From NCBI GenBank assembly GCA_030044325.1, contig JASHWA010000595.1:1-8066 (forward strand): a stretch of 8,066 nt of DNA, in the 5' to 3' direction. Made by a program: the position numbers and the translations under genes. Source of the DNA: Bryobacteraceae bacterium (GTDB lineage: Bacteria; Acidobacteriota; Terriglobia; Bryobacterales; Bryobacteraceae). The notes beneath the pieces were generated by a model that was not told where the DNA came from, searched no databases, and saw only the letters and a list, made by a program, of their open reading frames with translations. Shown here in pieces: positions 1 to 6,628 of the stretch (position 1 is the first letter of the stretch; each line of letters starts with the position of its first letter).

Positions 1-347
1 GTCAGATACGGCTCGCGCGGCGGGCCTTTCAATCCGGTGCCGAGCAGCGCATCGACGATCAGCGTCGGCGAATCGATCGGTGTGTCATGGGGAGCGTCGG
101 CGGAGATCACCTGGAGCGCCGCGACTTTCGTTCTTAGCAGCCGCGCGACCACCAGTCCGTCGCCGCCGTTGTTTCCCTTGCCGCAAAACGCGATCACGCG
201 CTGCGCGGAAAGGGGCGAATAGTCGTGCTCGATCACTTTCGCCACCTGCGCGCCGGCGCGCTCCATCAAAGTTTCCTGGGGAATGCCGCGCTCGATGGTG
301 AGCCGGTCGACTTCGCGCATCTGGTCGGCGGTGAGAACCGGGAGCAC
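1..347 (-). CDS. nnr: NAD(P)H-hydrate epimerase domain (YjeF_N), N-terminal part of probable bifunctional Nnr; cut by window edge
   Basis: The 115 visible residues are the start of a YjeF_N (NAD(P)HX epimerase) domain. In this family the domain converts R-NAD(P)HX to the S form, which an ATP/ADP-dependent dehydratase domain, often fused C-terminally in bacteria, restores to NAD(P)H. Visible motifs are MLPVLTADQMREVDR at the N terminus, the Gly-rich GKGNNGGDG at residues 56-64 and VDALLGTGLKG at 98-108, which carries the catalytic Asp (D99). The GTG start at 347 is chosen because it places the usual T-x-x-Q-M-R-x-x-D opening at the N terminus and lies 7 nt after the tmk stop; no strong ribosome site is seen. 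Only about 33 residues separate the two motifs, roughly 24 fewer than I recall for E. coli YjeF, so the domain is compact. Whether the dehydratase domain follows cannot be seen, so the bifunctional call is inference. Confidence 0.92.
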   Translation of the reverse strand, partial: MLPVLTADQMREVDRLTIERGIPQETLMERAGAQVAKVIEHDYSPLSAQRVIAFCGKGNNGGDGLVVARLLRTKVAALQVISADAPHDTPIDSPTLIVDALLGTGLKGPPREPYL

Positions 348-354
348 GCTTCTA

Positions 355-999
355 TTATCCGAGGAGAAGCGGCTCGACGGCGCGCCAGACCTCTTCGGCG
401 ACGATTTCGACGGGCCGCGCGCCATCGATCAGCTTCACGCGCGACGGCTCATCCGCGGCGAGCTGCTGGTAGGCGCGGCGCACCCGCCGGTGAAAGCTGA
501 TCGCCTGTTCGTCCAGGCGCGTTTCGATCTCCTGGGTGCGCGCGTTCCGTGACTGCGCTCGCTTCAAACCGGTTTCGGTGTCGATATCGATTACCAGCGT
601 CAAGTCGGGCGCGAGGCCACGGCAGGCGATGCGATCGACTTCGTAAACCAGCTCCGCTCCCAACCCGCGCGCGACGCCCTGATAGACCAGCGTCGAATCG
701 GTGAAGCGGTCCGAGAGCACCATCCGGCCTTCGGCGAGCGCGGGCAGAATCCACTGATCGACGTTTTGCGCGCGGCAGGCGAACATCAGAAGCAGCTCCG
801 TAATCGGCCGCATCTCGCGATTCTGCGAATCGAGCAGCACGCGGCGAATCTGCATGCCGATGGGAGTTCCCCCGGGTTCGGCGGTTTCGAAAACTTCTTT
901 CCCCGCGTCGCGAAGCCGCGCGGCGAGCAGGCGAAGCTGAGTAGATTTACCGCTGCCGTCCGGACCTTCGAAGGTGATGAACAGACCGCGGCTAGTCAT
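355..999 (-). CDS. tmk: thymidylate kinase
   Basis: The 214-residue protein has normal family length and phosphorylates dTMP to dTDP with ATP in the cytoplasm, an essential step of dTTP synthesis. It shows the P-loop GPDGSGKS at residues 12-19, the EPGGTPIG segment at 41-48, the DRF motif at 97-99 followed by the dTMP-binding stretch (S101 to G114), and an arginine-containing LID region around residues 147-161. The P-loop has Gly rather than Arg after Asp14, and arginines sit in the LID, which resembles the E. coli (type II) arrangement. The ATG at 999 begins 6 nt after the end of the upstream UDG gene, with no convincing Shine-Dalgarno sequence, so expression probably depends on operon-level translation. 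The next gene, nnr, starts 7 nt downstream. Nothing is truncated or missing. Confidence 0.96.
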   Translation of the reverse strand: MTSRGLFITFEGPDGSGKSTQLRLLAARLRDAGKEVFETAEPGGTPIGMQIRRVLLDSQNREMRPITELLLMFACRAQNVDQWILPALAEGRMVLSDRFTDSTLVYQGVARGLGAELVYEVDRIACRGLAPDLTLVIDIDTETGLKRAQSRNARTQEIETRLDEQAISFHRRVRRAYQQLAADEPSRVKLIDGARPVEIVAEEVWRAVEPLLLG

Positions 1000-1005
1000 A
1001 GACCG

Positions 1006-1755
1006 TCAGTCATAAACGTAGTGCAGGACCTTCTTCAGATCCTCCCAAGCTTCGCGTTTCGCGTTCTGATTATAGGGGCGCAGTAAATAGGACGGATGAT
1101 AGGTCACGATCAGCGGAATATCGCGCCATTTGTGCCAGGTTCCCCGTAGCCGGGTGACGCCGTCCTTAGTGGCAAGCAGCGCTTTTGCGGCGGTCGAGCC
1201 GAGCGCGCAGATCGCCTTGGGCCGGATCGCCATGAGCTGGCGGAAAAGAAATTCGCCGCAGATTTCCATCTCATCGGGCAGCGGCGTGCGATTCTCCGGC
1301 GGCCGGCATTTGACCACGTTGCAGATATACACATCGGCGCGGCGGATGGGGATGCCTTCCTTGGACGCGGTGTTGTCGATCATCTGCGTGAGAAGCTGGC
1401 CGGCGCGTCCGACAAAGGGCAATCCCTGGGCGTCCTCGTCGGCGCCGGGACCTTCGCCGACCAAAACCAGGCGCGCGTGTTCATCGCCCGAACCGAAAAC
1501 GATTTTCGAGCGCTGCTCGGAAAGGCGGCAGCGGCGGCAATCGCCGATGTCTTCGACGATTTTGAGAAGCGAATCGCCGGAAGGCGCGATGGGGGGAATC
1601 ACGGCGCCCGCGGCATCCCTGCCGCGGCTGGTTGGCGCGATCGAATCGCCGGCCGGGCGAGCCGAGCGAGGAATCGCGGGGGCAAGGTTGTAAATCTCCT
1701 TTAGGCCCAAATCGCGATAAAACTCCAGGTATTGGCGTAAATCGTCGCGAGTCAT
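1006..1755 (-). CDS. family 4 uracil-DNA glycosylase (iron-sulfur type)
   Basis: The 249-residue enzyme removes uracil from DNA, starting base excision repair. Family 4 marks are clear: motif GEGPGADED at 100-108 (uracil-binding and catalytic loop), HPSYLLR at 220-226, and four cysteines placed for a [4Fe-4S] cluster, C73, C76, C150 and C166. The C150-C166 spacing of 16 matches what I recall for thermophile homologues. Residues 1 to about 66 are an extension: a charged helix (M1 to L24) followed by a Pro/Ala/Arg-rich linker. I recall this helix in other acidobacterial homologues, and it supports the ATG at 1755. That ATG overlaps the coaBC stop as ATGA, so translation is probably coupled. The tmk gene follows after 6 nt, placing uracil repair next to dTTP supply, although both may simply be housekeeping neighbours. 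Confidence 0.95.
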   Translation of the reverse strand: MTRDDLRQYLEFYRDLGLKEIYNLAPAIPRSARPAGDSIAPTSRGRDAAGAVIPPIAPSGDSLLKIVEDIGDCRRCRLSEQRSKIVFGSGDEHARLVLVGEGPGADEDAQGLPFVGRAGQLLTQMIDNTASKEGIPIRRADVYICNVVKCRPPENRTPLPDEMEICGEFLFRQLMAIRPKAICALGSTAAKALLATKDGVTRLRGTWHKWRDIPLIVTYHPSYLLRPYNQNAKREAWEDLKKVLHYVYD

Positions 1756-2963
1756 TTCGCAGCGTGGAGCGCGAGGCGCAGGCGGCTCATCTCATCGAAA
1801 ATTCGCCGCGCGACTTCACGCTTGGGCGCGCGCTCCACCGGAATCGATTCGCCGGTGCGCATGACCAGCAACACTTCATTCTCGTCGGAATCGAAGCCGA
1901 TGCCTTCCTGCGACACCAGATTGGCGACGATCATGTCGCAGTTCTTATTTTCGAGCTTGCGGCGGGCCTCTTCGCTCAGATGATCGGTTTCCGCGGCGAA
2001 GCCGACCAGCAGCCGGTCGCCTTTCTGCCGTCCGACTTCGGCGAGAATATCGGGAGTCGGATCGAGCTCGAGCGAGAGGCGCGCGGCGGTTTTCTTTTCC
2101 TTGAGGCGCGGGGCGTTGGAGCGATAATAATCGGCGACCGCGGCGGCTTTCATAATAATGCTCGCTTCGGCGAGGTGCTCCAGCACGGCTTTGCGCATTT
2201 CAAGCGCGGTGCGGACGTGAATCGTGCGCACGCCGGCGGGATCGGCAAGATGCACCGGACCCGCGATCAGCACCACCCGGGCGCCGCGCGCCGCGGCCTC
2301 TTCCGCCAGCGCGTAACCCATCTTGCCGCTGGACCGATTGGTGATGTAGCGCACGGCGTCGAGAGGCTCCTGCGTGGGTCCCGCGGTGATGAGCACGGTT
2401 TCGCCTTCAAAGTCCGCACTGCGCGGGGATCGCGATTTCGCGACCGCGTCGGCGATTTTCTCGATTCGGGCGAGCCTCCCCGGCCCGACCATCCCGCACG
2501 CCAGCTCGCCTTCTTCCGGCTCGACGATTTCGTGACCGCGCGCTTCGAGAATGCGAATATTTTCGCGCGTGGCGGGATGATTCCACATGTTGGTATTCAT
2601 CGCCGGCGCGAGAACCACGCGGCCCGTAAACGCGAGGTACATGGTGCTCAAGAAATCGTCCGCGTTTCCGTGCGCGAATTTGGCCAGCACATCCGCAGTC
2701 GCCGGGGCGACCACCAGGATTTCGTTCTCCTGTGCCACGCGGATGTGCTCGATCGCGCTCGCCAGATTATCCTCGGCGGAAAACATCTGCGAAATGACTT
2801 TCCTGCCCGTGAGCGCGGCGAAGGTCAAGGGCTGAAGGAACTCGCAGGCCGCGCGGGTCATGATCACCTGCACGGCGAAACCGCGCTCCATCAGCGCGCG
2901 CGCCAGCTCCGCGGATTTATACGCGGCAATTCCGCCGCCGACGCCCAGCGCGACCGTGTTCAT
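1752..2963 (-). CDS. coaBC: bifunctional phosphopantothenoylcysteine decarboxylase / phosphopantothenate-cysteine ligase
   Basis: The 403-residue protein carries two successive steps of coenzyme A synthesis in the cytoplasm. The N-terminal flavoprotein half (CoaC, about residues 1-175) decarboxylates 4'-phosphopantothenoylcysteine. It shows GVGGGIAAYKSAEL near the N terminus, the catalytic His73 in the IEHI context, the PAMNTNMW motif at 120-127 and the flap cysteine C156 in ACGMVGPGR. The C-terminal half (CoaB, about 185-395) is the CTP-dependent ligase, with ITAGPTQEPLD from 192, NRSSGKMG from N209 and the lysine cluster K288/K290/K291. All expected key residues are present and the length is normal for the fused protein. 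The ATG at 2963 follows the rpoZ stop by 9 nt; the nearest purine-rich stretch is the GAAGAA at the end of rpoZ. The stop overlaps the UDG start. Confidence 0.97.
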   Translation of the reverse strand: MNTVALGVGGGIAAYKSAELARALMERGFAVQVIMTRAACEFLQPLTFAALTGRKVISQMFSAEDNLASAIEHIRVAQENEILVVAPATADVLAKFAHGNADDFLSTMYLAFTGRVVLAPAMNTNMWNHPATRENIRILEARGHEIVEPEEGELACGMVGPGRLARIEKIADAVAKSRSPRSADFEGETVLITAGPTQEPLDAVRYITNRSSGKMGYALAEEAAARGARVVLIAGPVHLADPAGVRTIHVRTALEMRKAVLEHLAEASIIMKAAAVADYYRSNAPRLKEKKTAARLSLELDPTPDILAEVGRQKGDRLLVGFAAETDHLSEEARRKLENKNCDMIVANLVSQEGIGFDSDENEVLLVMRTGESIPVERAPKREVARRIFDEMSRLRLALHAAK

Positions 2964-2972
2964 GACGTGGAA

Positions 2973-3218
2973 TTATTCTTCGACGGGCGGCTCTTGCGCG
3001 CGCTGCGTCGCGGGATCTTCGTATTGCACCAGGCCGCGCCGCACCTCTTCCATCGCGGCGACCGTCGGTTTTTTCGACGTGGTCGGCAGGAAGCTGCGCG
3101 CGCCGTTTTGCAATTGGCGGGCGCGTTTGGCCGCGACGATGATGAAGCGGTAGGCGCTCGCTTCCGGGTCGTCGGGAATCACGCTCGCGGCGGTCTGTCG
3201 GAAATTCGATTCAGGCAT
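2973..3218 (-). CDS. rpoZ: DNA-directed RNA polymerase omega subunit
   Basis: This 81-residue protein is the omega subunit, which helps fold and dock the beta-prime subunit into RNA polymerase. The recognisable core is residues 22-66, with YRFIIVAAKRARQL (23-36), aligned by eye with the RF-x-x-V-x-x-A-x-RARQ segment of E. coli omega, then TTSKKPTVAAMEEVRRGL (46-63). The N-terminal 20 residues and the acidic C-terminal tail are poorly conserved in the family. The ATG at 3218 lies inside the end of gmk, an 8-nt overlap in another frame. A GGAGAG Shine-Dalgarno sequence sits inside gmk at 3227-3232 with 8-nt spacing, the best ribosome site in the run. The gmk-rpoZ-coaBC order is common in several bacterial phyla. 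Confidence 0.93.
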   Translation of the reverse strand: MPESNFRQTAASVIPDDPEASAYRFIIVAAKRARQLQNGARSFLPTTSKKPTVAAMEEVRRGLVQYEDPATQRAQEPPVEE

Positions 3219-3822
3219 TGTTAAAGCTCTCCAGGATAGGGCGGATCTGTTGTTCCATCCGGTCGCGCCGGCTGCGCGTGGCGGTGACGATGGCGACCAG
3301 CGTTTCCACCGACGTTGCCACCTCCCGGTTCACCAGCACGTAATCGTATAGCGTATAATCGCGAATCTCGGCGACCGCGTCCCGCAGCCGCCGTTCGATC
3401 ACCGGCTCGGAATCCTGGCTGCGCGCGCGCAGGCGCTGTTCGAGAATCTGCCGGCTGGGCGCGAGCACAAAGATCGACACCGCACCGGCAATCCTCGCTT
3501 TTAATTGTCGCGCACCCTGGACGTCGATGTCGAGCAGCAGGTCGAACCCTTCTTTTGCCGCGCGATCAAGCTCGCTCGCGTGGGTCCCGTAGCAGTGGCC
3601 GAAAACTTCGGCGTGCTCGAGAAATTCCCCGTTGTGGACGCGGCGGTCGAACTCCTCACGCGAGATGAAAAAATAGTCGCGGCCGTTCTGCTCCTGGCCG
3701 CGCGGCGGGCGCGTGGTGTAGGAAACGGAAAATCGGAGGCCGGGAACGCGCTCGATCAGCTCCCGTGTAAGGGTCGATTTGCCCGAGCCCGAAGGCGCGG
3801 AAATAATGAAGACGGTCGTCAT
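3211..3822 (-). CDS. gmk: guanylate kinase
   Basis: The 203-residue protein phosphorylates GMP (and dGMP) to GDP with ATP, feeding GTP and (p)ppGpp metabolism. It shows the P-loop APSGSGKST at 9-17, the GMP-binding segment SYTTRPPRGQE at 34-44 with GRDYFF after it, the GEFLEHAEVFGHCYGT stretch at 65-80, and LLLDIDVQGARQL around 95-107. Length and motif order are standard. The ATG at 3822 is chosen because MTTVFIISAPSGSGKS is the usual opening; no Shine-Dalgarno sequence precedes it. Instead it is the last start codon in a chain of ATGA stop/start overlaps made by a 17-bp tandem repeat, so its translation probably depends on reinitiation by ribosomes from upstream. Its 3' end overlaps rpoZ by 8 nt. 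Confidence 0.97.
   Translation of the reverse strand: MTTVFIISAPSGSGKSTLTRELIERVPGLRFSVSYTTRPPRGQEQNGRDYFFISREEFDRRVHNGEFLEHAEVFGHCYGTHASELDRAAKEGFDLLLDIDVQGARQLKARIAGAVSIFVLAPSRQILEQRLRARSQDSEPVIERRLRDAVAEIRDYTLYDYVLVNREVATSVETLVAIVTATRSRRDRMEQQIRPILESFNNA
3227..3232 (-). promoter_or_regulatory. ribosome binding site of rpoZ, inside gmk
   Basis: GGAGAG on the minus strand, 8 nt before the rpoZ ATG at 3218, a strong match to the Shine-Dalgarno consensus. It lies within the last codons of gmk and supports the overlapping start of rpoZ. Most other genes in this run lack so clear a site. Confidence 0.75.
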
Positions 3823-3878
3823 TCGAGTCCGCTTGTCATTCCAGCCCGCTTGTCATTCCAGCCCGCTTGTCATTCGAG
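3818..3878. repeat. 17-bp tandem repeat between yicC and gmk (3 full units plus 10 bases)
   Basis: On the plus strand the unit is GTCATTCCAGCCCGCTT. The two units at 3835-3851 and 3852-3868 are identical. The unit at 3818-3834 differs at two positions (G for C at the eighth base, T for C at the eleventh), and a partial unit of ten bases follows at 3869-3878. The array fills the whole 47-nt gap between the yicC stop and the gmk start and reaches into both genes. The outermost ten bases, GTCATTCGAG, are identical at both ends of the array (3818-3827 and 3869-3878). Confidence 0.95.
3819..3873 (-). other. relay of three overlapping 6-codon mini-ORFs (MTSGLE x3) linking yicC to gmk
   Basis: Read on the minus strand, the tandem units make three short frames: 3873-3853, 3856-3836 and 3839-3819. 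Each starts with ATG, encodes MTSGLE and ends with TGA. The yicC stop overlaps the first ATG, each mini-ORF stop overlaps the next ATG, and the third stop overlaps the gmk ATG, all as ATGA. The third copy differs only at two third codon positions (GGA for GGG, CTC for CTG), both synonymous. The geometry is certain from the sequence. That the frames are translated, or that the peptides matter, is inference; the structure may be a by-product of repeat expansion. Confidence 0.55.
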
Positions 3879-4778
3879 ATTGAGCGACTGCTCCCGGATT
3901 TTTTCGATCGCTGCCTTGGCTTCGAGCGCGAGCTCCGTGATTTTCAGTCCGGCGTCGCCGATACCGCCGGTCTTGGAAAGAACCGTGTTCGATTCGCGAT
4001 TCATTTCCTGAAGCAGGAAATCGAGTTTCTTTCCGATTTCACCGCCCGAATCGAGCAGCGCGGCAAGCTGCGCCGAATGAATCTTCAAGCGCGCGAGCTC
4101 TTCGCCGATATCGCTGCGGTCGGCGAGAATCGCGGCTTCCTGCGCCAGCCTGTGCGGCTCGATCTGCGCGGTATTGAGGAGTTCCTGGAGACGCTCATTC
4201 AGCCGATTCTGGAATGCAGCGGCCGCTCCCGCGCGGATCTGGTGCATTTGGTCGGCCGCGTGCGCGACGCGATCGTTATGCGCGCGCATGTCCGCCGCGA
4301 TCTCTGCGCCTTCGCGCGCGCGAAACACGTTCAGCTCCTCGATTGCGACGGTCAGCGCGTCGAGCAGCGCCGTTTCCGTTCCCGCCGGCGCCTCCGCTTC
4401 GCCATTTTCCCCGAAAACGCCCGGCAGGCGGAACGCGGCGTTCAGATCCGGCTGCGCATCGATGGCGTATTCCGTCGCGGCCTGGCGAAACGCGCGCACG
4501 TAATCTCCAAGCAGCGCGCGATTCCATCCGGCGCCGCCGTTCAGTGACGCGCCCGGCGCCGATGGCAGCGTCACGCGGACTTCCACGTGCCCGCGCGACA
4601 CGCGAGCTTTCACCATCCCGCGAATGGATGCTTCAAACGGATCGATGGCGGAAGGCGCGTGCACCTGCACGTCCAGCCCGCGGTGATTGAGGCTCTTCAC
4701 GCTCACCACGATTTCGCCCTCGCCGAGCGGACGGCGCACACGGGCGAACCCGGTCATGCTGCGCAGCGGGTTCGGCAT
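3870..4778 (-). CDS. yicC: YicC-family endoribonuclease
   Basis: The 302-residue protein is a full-length YicC homologue, a cytoplasmic endoribonuclease family linked in E. coli to small-RNA decay. It opens with SMTGFAR at residues 7-13, has SLNHRGLDV at 29-37 in the N-terminal YicC domain, and ends with the conserved C-terminal DUF1732 region: EELARLKIHSAQL at 227-239 and KKLDFLLQEMNRESNT at 250-265. The Glu-rich conserved positions of this region are present, so activity is plausible. The ATG at 4778 shares one base with the msbA stop (TGATG), with a weak GGTGG upstream, suggesting coupling. The yicC-gmk pairing is widespread in bacteria. The stop at 3872-3870 is built into the first element of the 17-bp repeat array. 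Confidence 0.95.
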   Translation of the reverse strand: MPNPLRSMTGFARVRRPLGEGEIVVSVKSLNHRGLDVQVHAPSAIDPFEASIRGMVKARVSRGHVEVRVTLPSAPGASLNGGAGWNRALLGDYVRAFRQAATEYAIDAQPDLNAAFRLPGVFGENGEAEAPAGTETALLDALTVAIEELNVFRAREGAEIAADMRAHNDRVAHAADQMHQIRAGAAAAFQNRLNERLQELLNTAQIEPHRLAQEAAILADRSDIGEELARLKIHSAQLAALLDSGGEIGKKLDFLLQEMNRESNTVLSKTGGIGDAGLKITELALEAKAAIEKIREQSLNLE

Positions 4779-6628
4779 CAGGGAGCCACCGCCGGGCCTT
4801 GCGCATGAAATTGGGACTCATGAAATTGGGGTTCCAGAAATTGCAGCTCGTACAATCGCTGATACACGCCGCCGCGATTCACCAGTTCCTCGTGGCGTCC
4901 GGTTTCGACGATGCGGCCGCGGTCGAGCACGGCGATTTTATTCGCGCGGCGGACCGTCGAGAGCCGGTGCGCGATCACGATCACGGTGCGGTCCGCCATC
5001 AGGTTTTGCAGCGCCTGTTGTACCAGCCGTTCGGATTCGGTATCGAGATGCGACGTGGCTTCGTCCAGAATCAGGATGGGAGCGTTCTTGAGCAGCGCGC
5101 GCGCGATCGCCAGGCGCTGGCGCTGCCCGCCGCTCAGTTTCATGCCGCGCTCTCCGATCAGCGTATCGTAGCCCTGCGGCATGCGCAGAATGAATTCATC
5201 GGCAAGGGCGCTGCGCGCGGCTGCGCACACCTCGCCGCGGGTCGCCTTGGGCAAACCGTAGCCGATGTTGTTGGCGACGGTGTCGTTGAACAGAAAAGTG
5301 TCCTGCGCGACGATGCTGATTTTTTCGCGCAGCGGCGCAAGGCGCAGATCGCGAACGTCGCGCCCGTCGATGCGCACCGCGCCGTTTTCGACGTCGTAGA
5401 ATCGCGGCACAAGATTGGCGAGCGTGGTTTTTCCGGCGCCGCTCGGGCCCACCAGCGCAACGATTTCGCCGGCGCCGACTTCAAGCTGAATCGAATCGAG
5501 CACCAGGCGCTCCGGAGCGCTGGGATAACGGAAGCTGACGTTATCGAACGCAATCGACTTTTCAAATCGCGCCAGTTTCAGCGCGCCGGGCCGATCCGTG
5601 ATCTGCTGGTCGCGGTCGAGGTATTCGAAAACTTTTTGCGACGCGCCGAGCGCCTGCTGGAAAATGTTGTGAATTCCGGCCAGGCGCTTCACCGGCTCAT
5701 ACAGCATCAGCAGCGCGACGACAAAAGCGGTGAAATCGCCGGTGGTCATGGTGTGACGCTGAATCTGCACACGTGCGTACCACAGCAATCCGACGATGGT
5801 GACCGCCCCGAAAAAGTCGATCAGCGGCGACGCGATGGCCTGCTGCGCCACGTATCGCAGATTGCTCCTGCGCAAGCGCTCTGCGCGGTCGCGAAACCGG
5901 TTGGCCTCGATTTCTTCGGCTCCGAACGACTTCACCACCTGGTTGCCGCTGAGCGTTTCCTGCAAGACCTGGTTCAGTTCCGCCGCATCGTCCTGCGCCC
6001 GGCGCGTGGTCCCGCGAATCCTGCGGCCCAGCTTCACCGTCGGAATCAGCACGAACGGCAGAACCGTCAAACTCACCACGGCGAGCTGCCAATCGGTGAG
6101 CAGAACCGCGCTCAACAGCGCGATCGCGGAAAAACTCTGGCGCAGCCAGTCCGCCAGAATGTGCGAGGTCGCGACCTGAATTTTTTCGAGGTCGTTCATA
6201 ATCGACGACATCACCCGCGCGGTGGCGTTATTTTCGAAAAAATGTGCATCCTGGCGCAGAACGCGCTCGAAAACGTCCTGGCGCAGATCCGTAACCGCGG
6301 AAAATCCGACGTAATTGATCAGATAATTGCCGCAATAATCGCACACGCCTTTGACCAGAAAGACCGTGAGGATCGCCGCGGCGATCATGGTCCAGACGTT
6401 GTGGATGTGAAACGGAAAGGCGAGATAAACCGGATGGTTTGGCGGAATTCTGAATAACTGCACCGGCGCGTCGGCCGATTTCGGATTCAGCACGCGATCG
6501 AAAACCGGACCGATCAGCAGCGCGGTCAATCCCTGCGCCGCGCCGACGCACATCATTAATAAAACGGACAGCGCAAGATGGGGAACGTACGGCCGCGAAT
6601 ACTTGAGCAGCCGCGAAAGTTCCCTCAT
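4778..6628 (-). CDS. msbA: MsbA-type lipid exporter, ABC transporter with fused membrane and ATPase domains
   Basis: The 616-residue half-transporter fits MsbA, which flips lipid A-core across the inner membrane as a homodimer. Hydrophobic segments fall at about 17-41, 78-99, 160-178, 180-200, 265-285 and 298-310. The ATPase domain has Walker A GPSGAGKTT (394-402), Q-loop Q442, signature LSGGQ (498-502), Walker B ILILDE ending in E523, D-loop SHLD (SALD is more usual) and switch His554. The start at 6628 is preferred over an in-frame ATG at 6718. It overlaps the glycosyltransferase stop as ATGA, has AAGG 7 nt upstream, and the extra 30 residues would be an Arg-rich stretch inside the upstream gene. 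The C terminus carries a 5-residue repeat (595-609). A generic multidrug exporter is possible, but the adjacent heptosyltransferase-like gene favours a lipid substrate. Confidence 0.88.
   Translation of the reverse strand: MRELSRLLKYSRPYVPHLALSVLLMMCVGAAQGLTALLIGPVFDRVLNPKSADAPVQLFRIPPNHPVYLAFPFHIHNVWTMIAAAILTVFLVKGVCDYCGNYLINYVGFSAVTDLRQDVFERVLRQDAHFFENNATARVMSSIMNDLEKIQVATSHILADWLRQSFSAIALLSAVLLTDWQLAVVSLTVLPFVLIPTVKLGRRIRGTTRRAQDDAAELNQVLQETLSGNQVVKSFGAEEIEANRFRDRAERLRRSNLRYVAQQAIASPLIDFFGAVTIVGLLWYARVQIQRHTMTTGDFTAFVVALLMLYEPVKRLAGIHNIFQQALGASQKVFEYLDRDQQITDRPGALKLARFEKSIAFDNVSFRYPSAPERLVLDSIQLEVGAGEIVALVGPSGAGKTTLANLVPRFYDVENGAVRIDGRDVRDLRLAPLREKISIVAQDTFLFNDTVANNIGYGLPKATRGEVCAAARSALADEFILRMPQGYDTLIGERGMKLSGGQRQRLAIARALLKNAPILILDEATSHLDTESERLVQQALQNLMADRTVIVIAHRLSTVRRANKIAVLDRGRIVETGRHEELVNRGGVYQRLYELQFLEPQFHESQFHAQGPAVAP
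4804..4845. repeat. 15-bp repeat at the msbA 3' end
   Basis: CATGAAATTGGG occurs at 4804-4815 and 4819-4830, with a degraded third copy (CCAGAAATTGCA) at 4834-4845, all at a period of 15. Because 15 is a multiple of three the repeat stays in frame and encodes LQFLE-PQFHE-SQFHA, residues 595-609 of MsbA. Confidence 0.85.

Noticed and set aside
1632..3224. Plus-strand open frame of 530 codons across coaBC and rpoZ
   Set aside because: It is antisense to two well-supported genes, shows no recognised domain, is rich in Arg, His and Gly as expected for a shadow of GC-rich coding DNA, and has no coupling with neighbours.
4799..6457. Plus-strand open frame of 552 codons opposite msbA
   Set aside because: It mirrors the msbA codon pattern, lacks any known motif and is dominated by Arg, Gln and His. 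The minus-strand gene has complete ABC transporter motifs.
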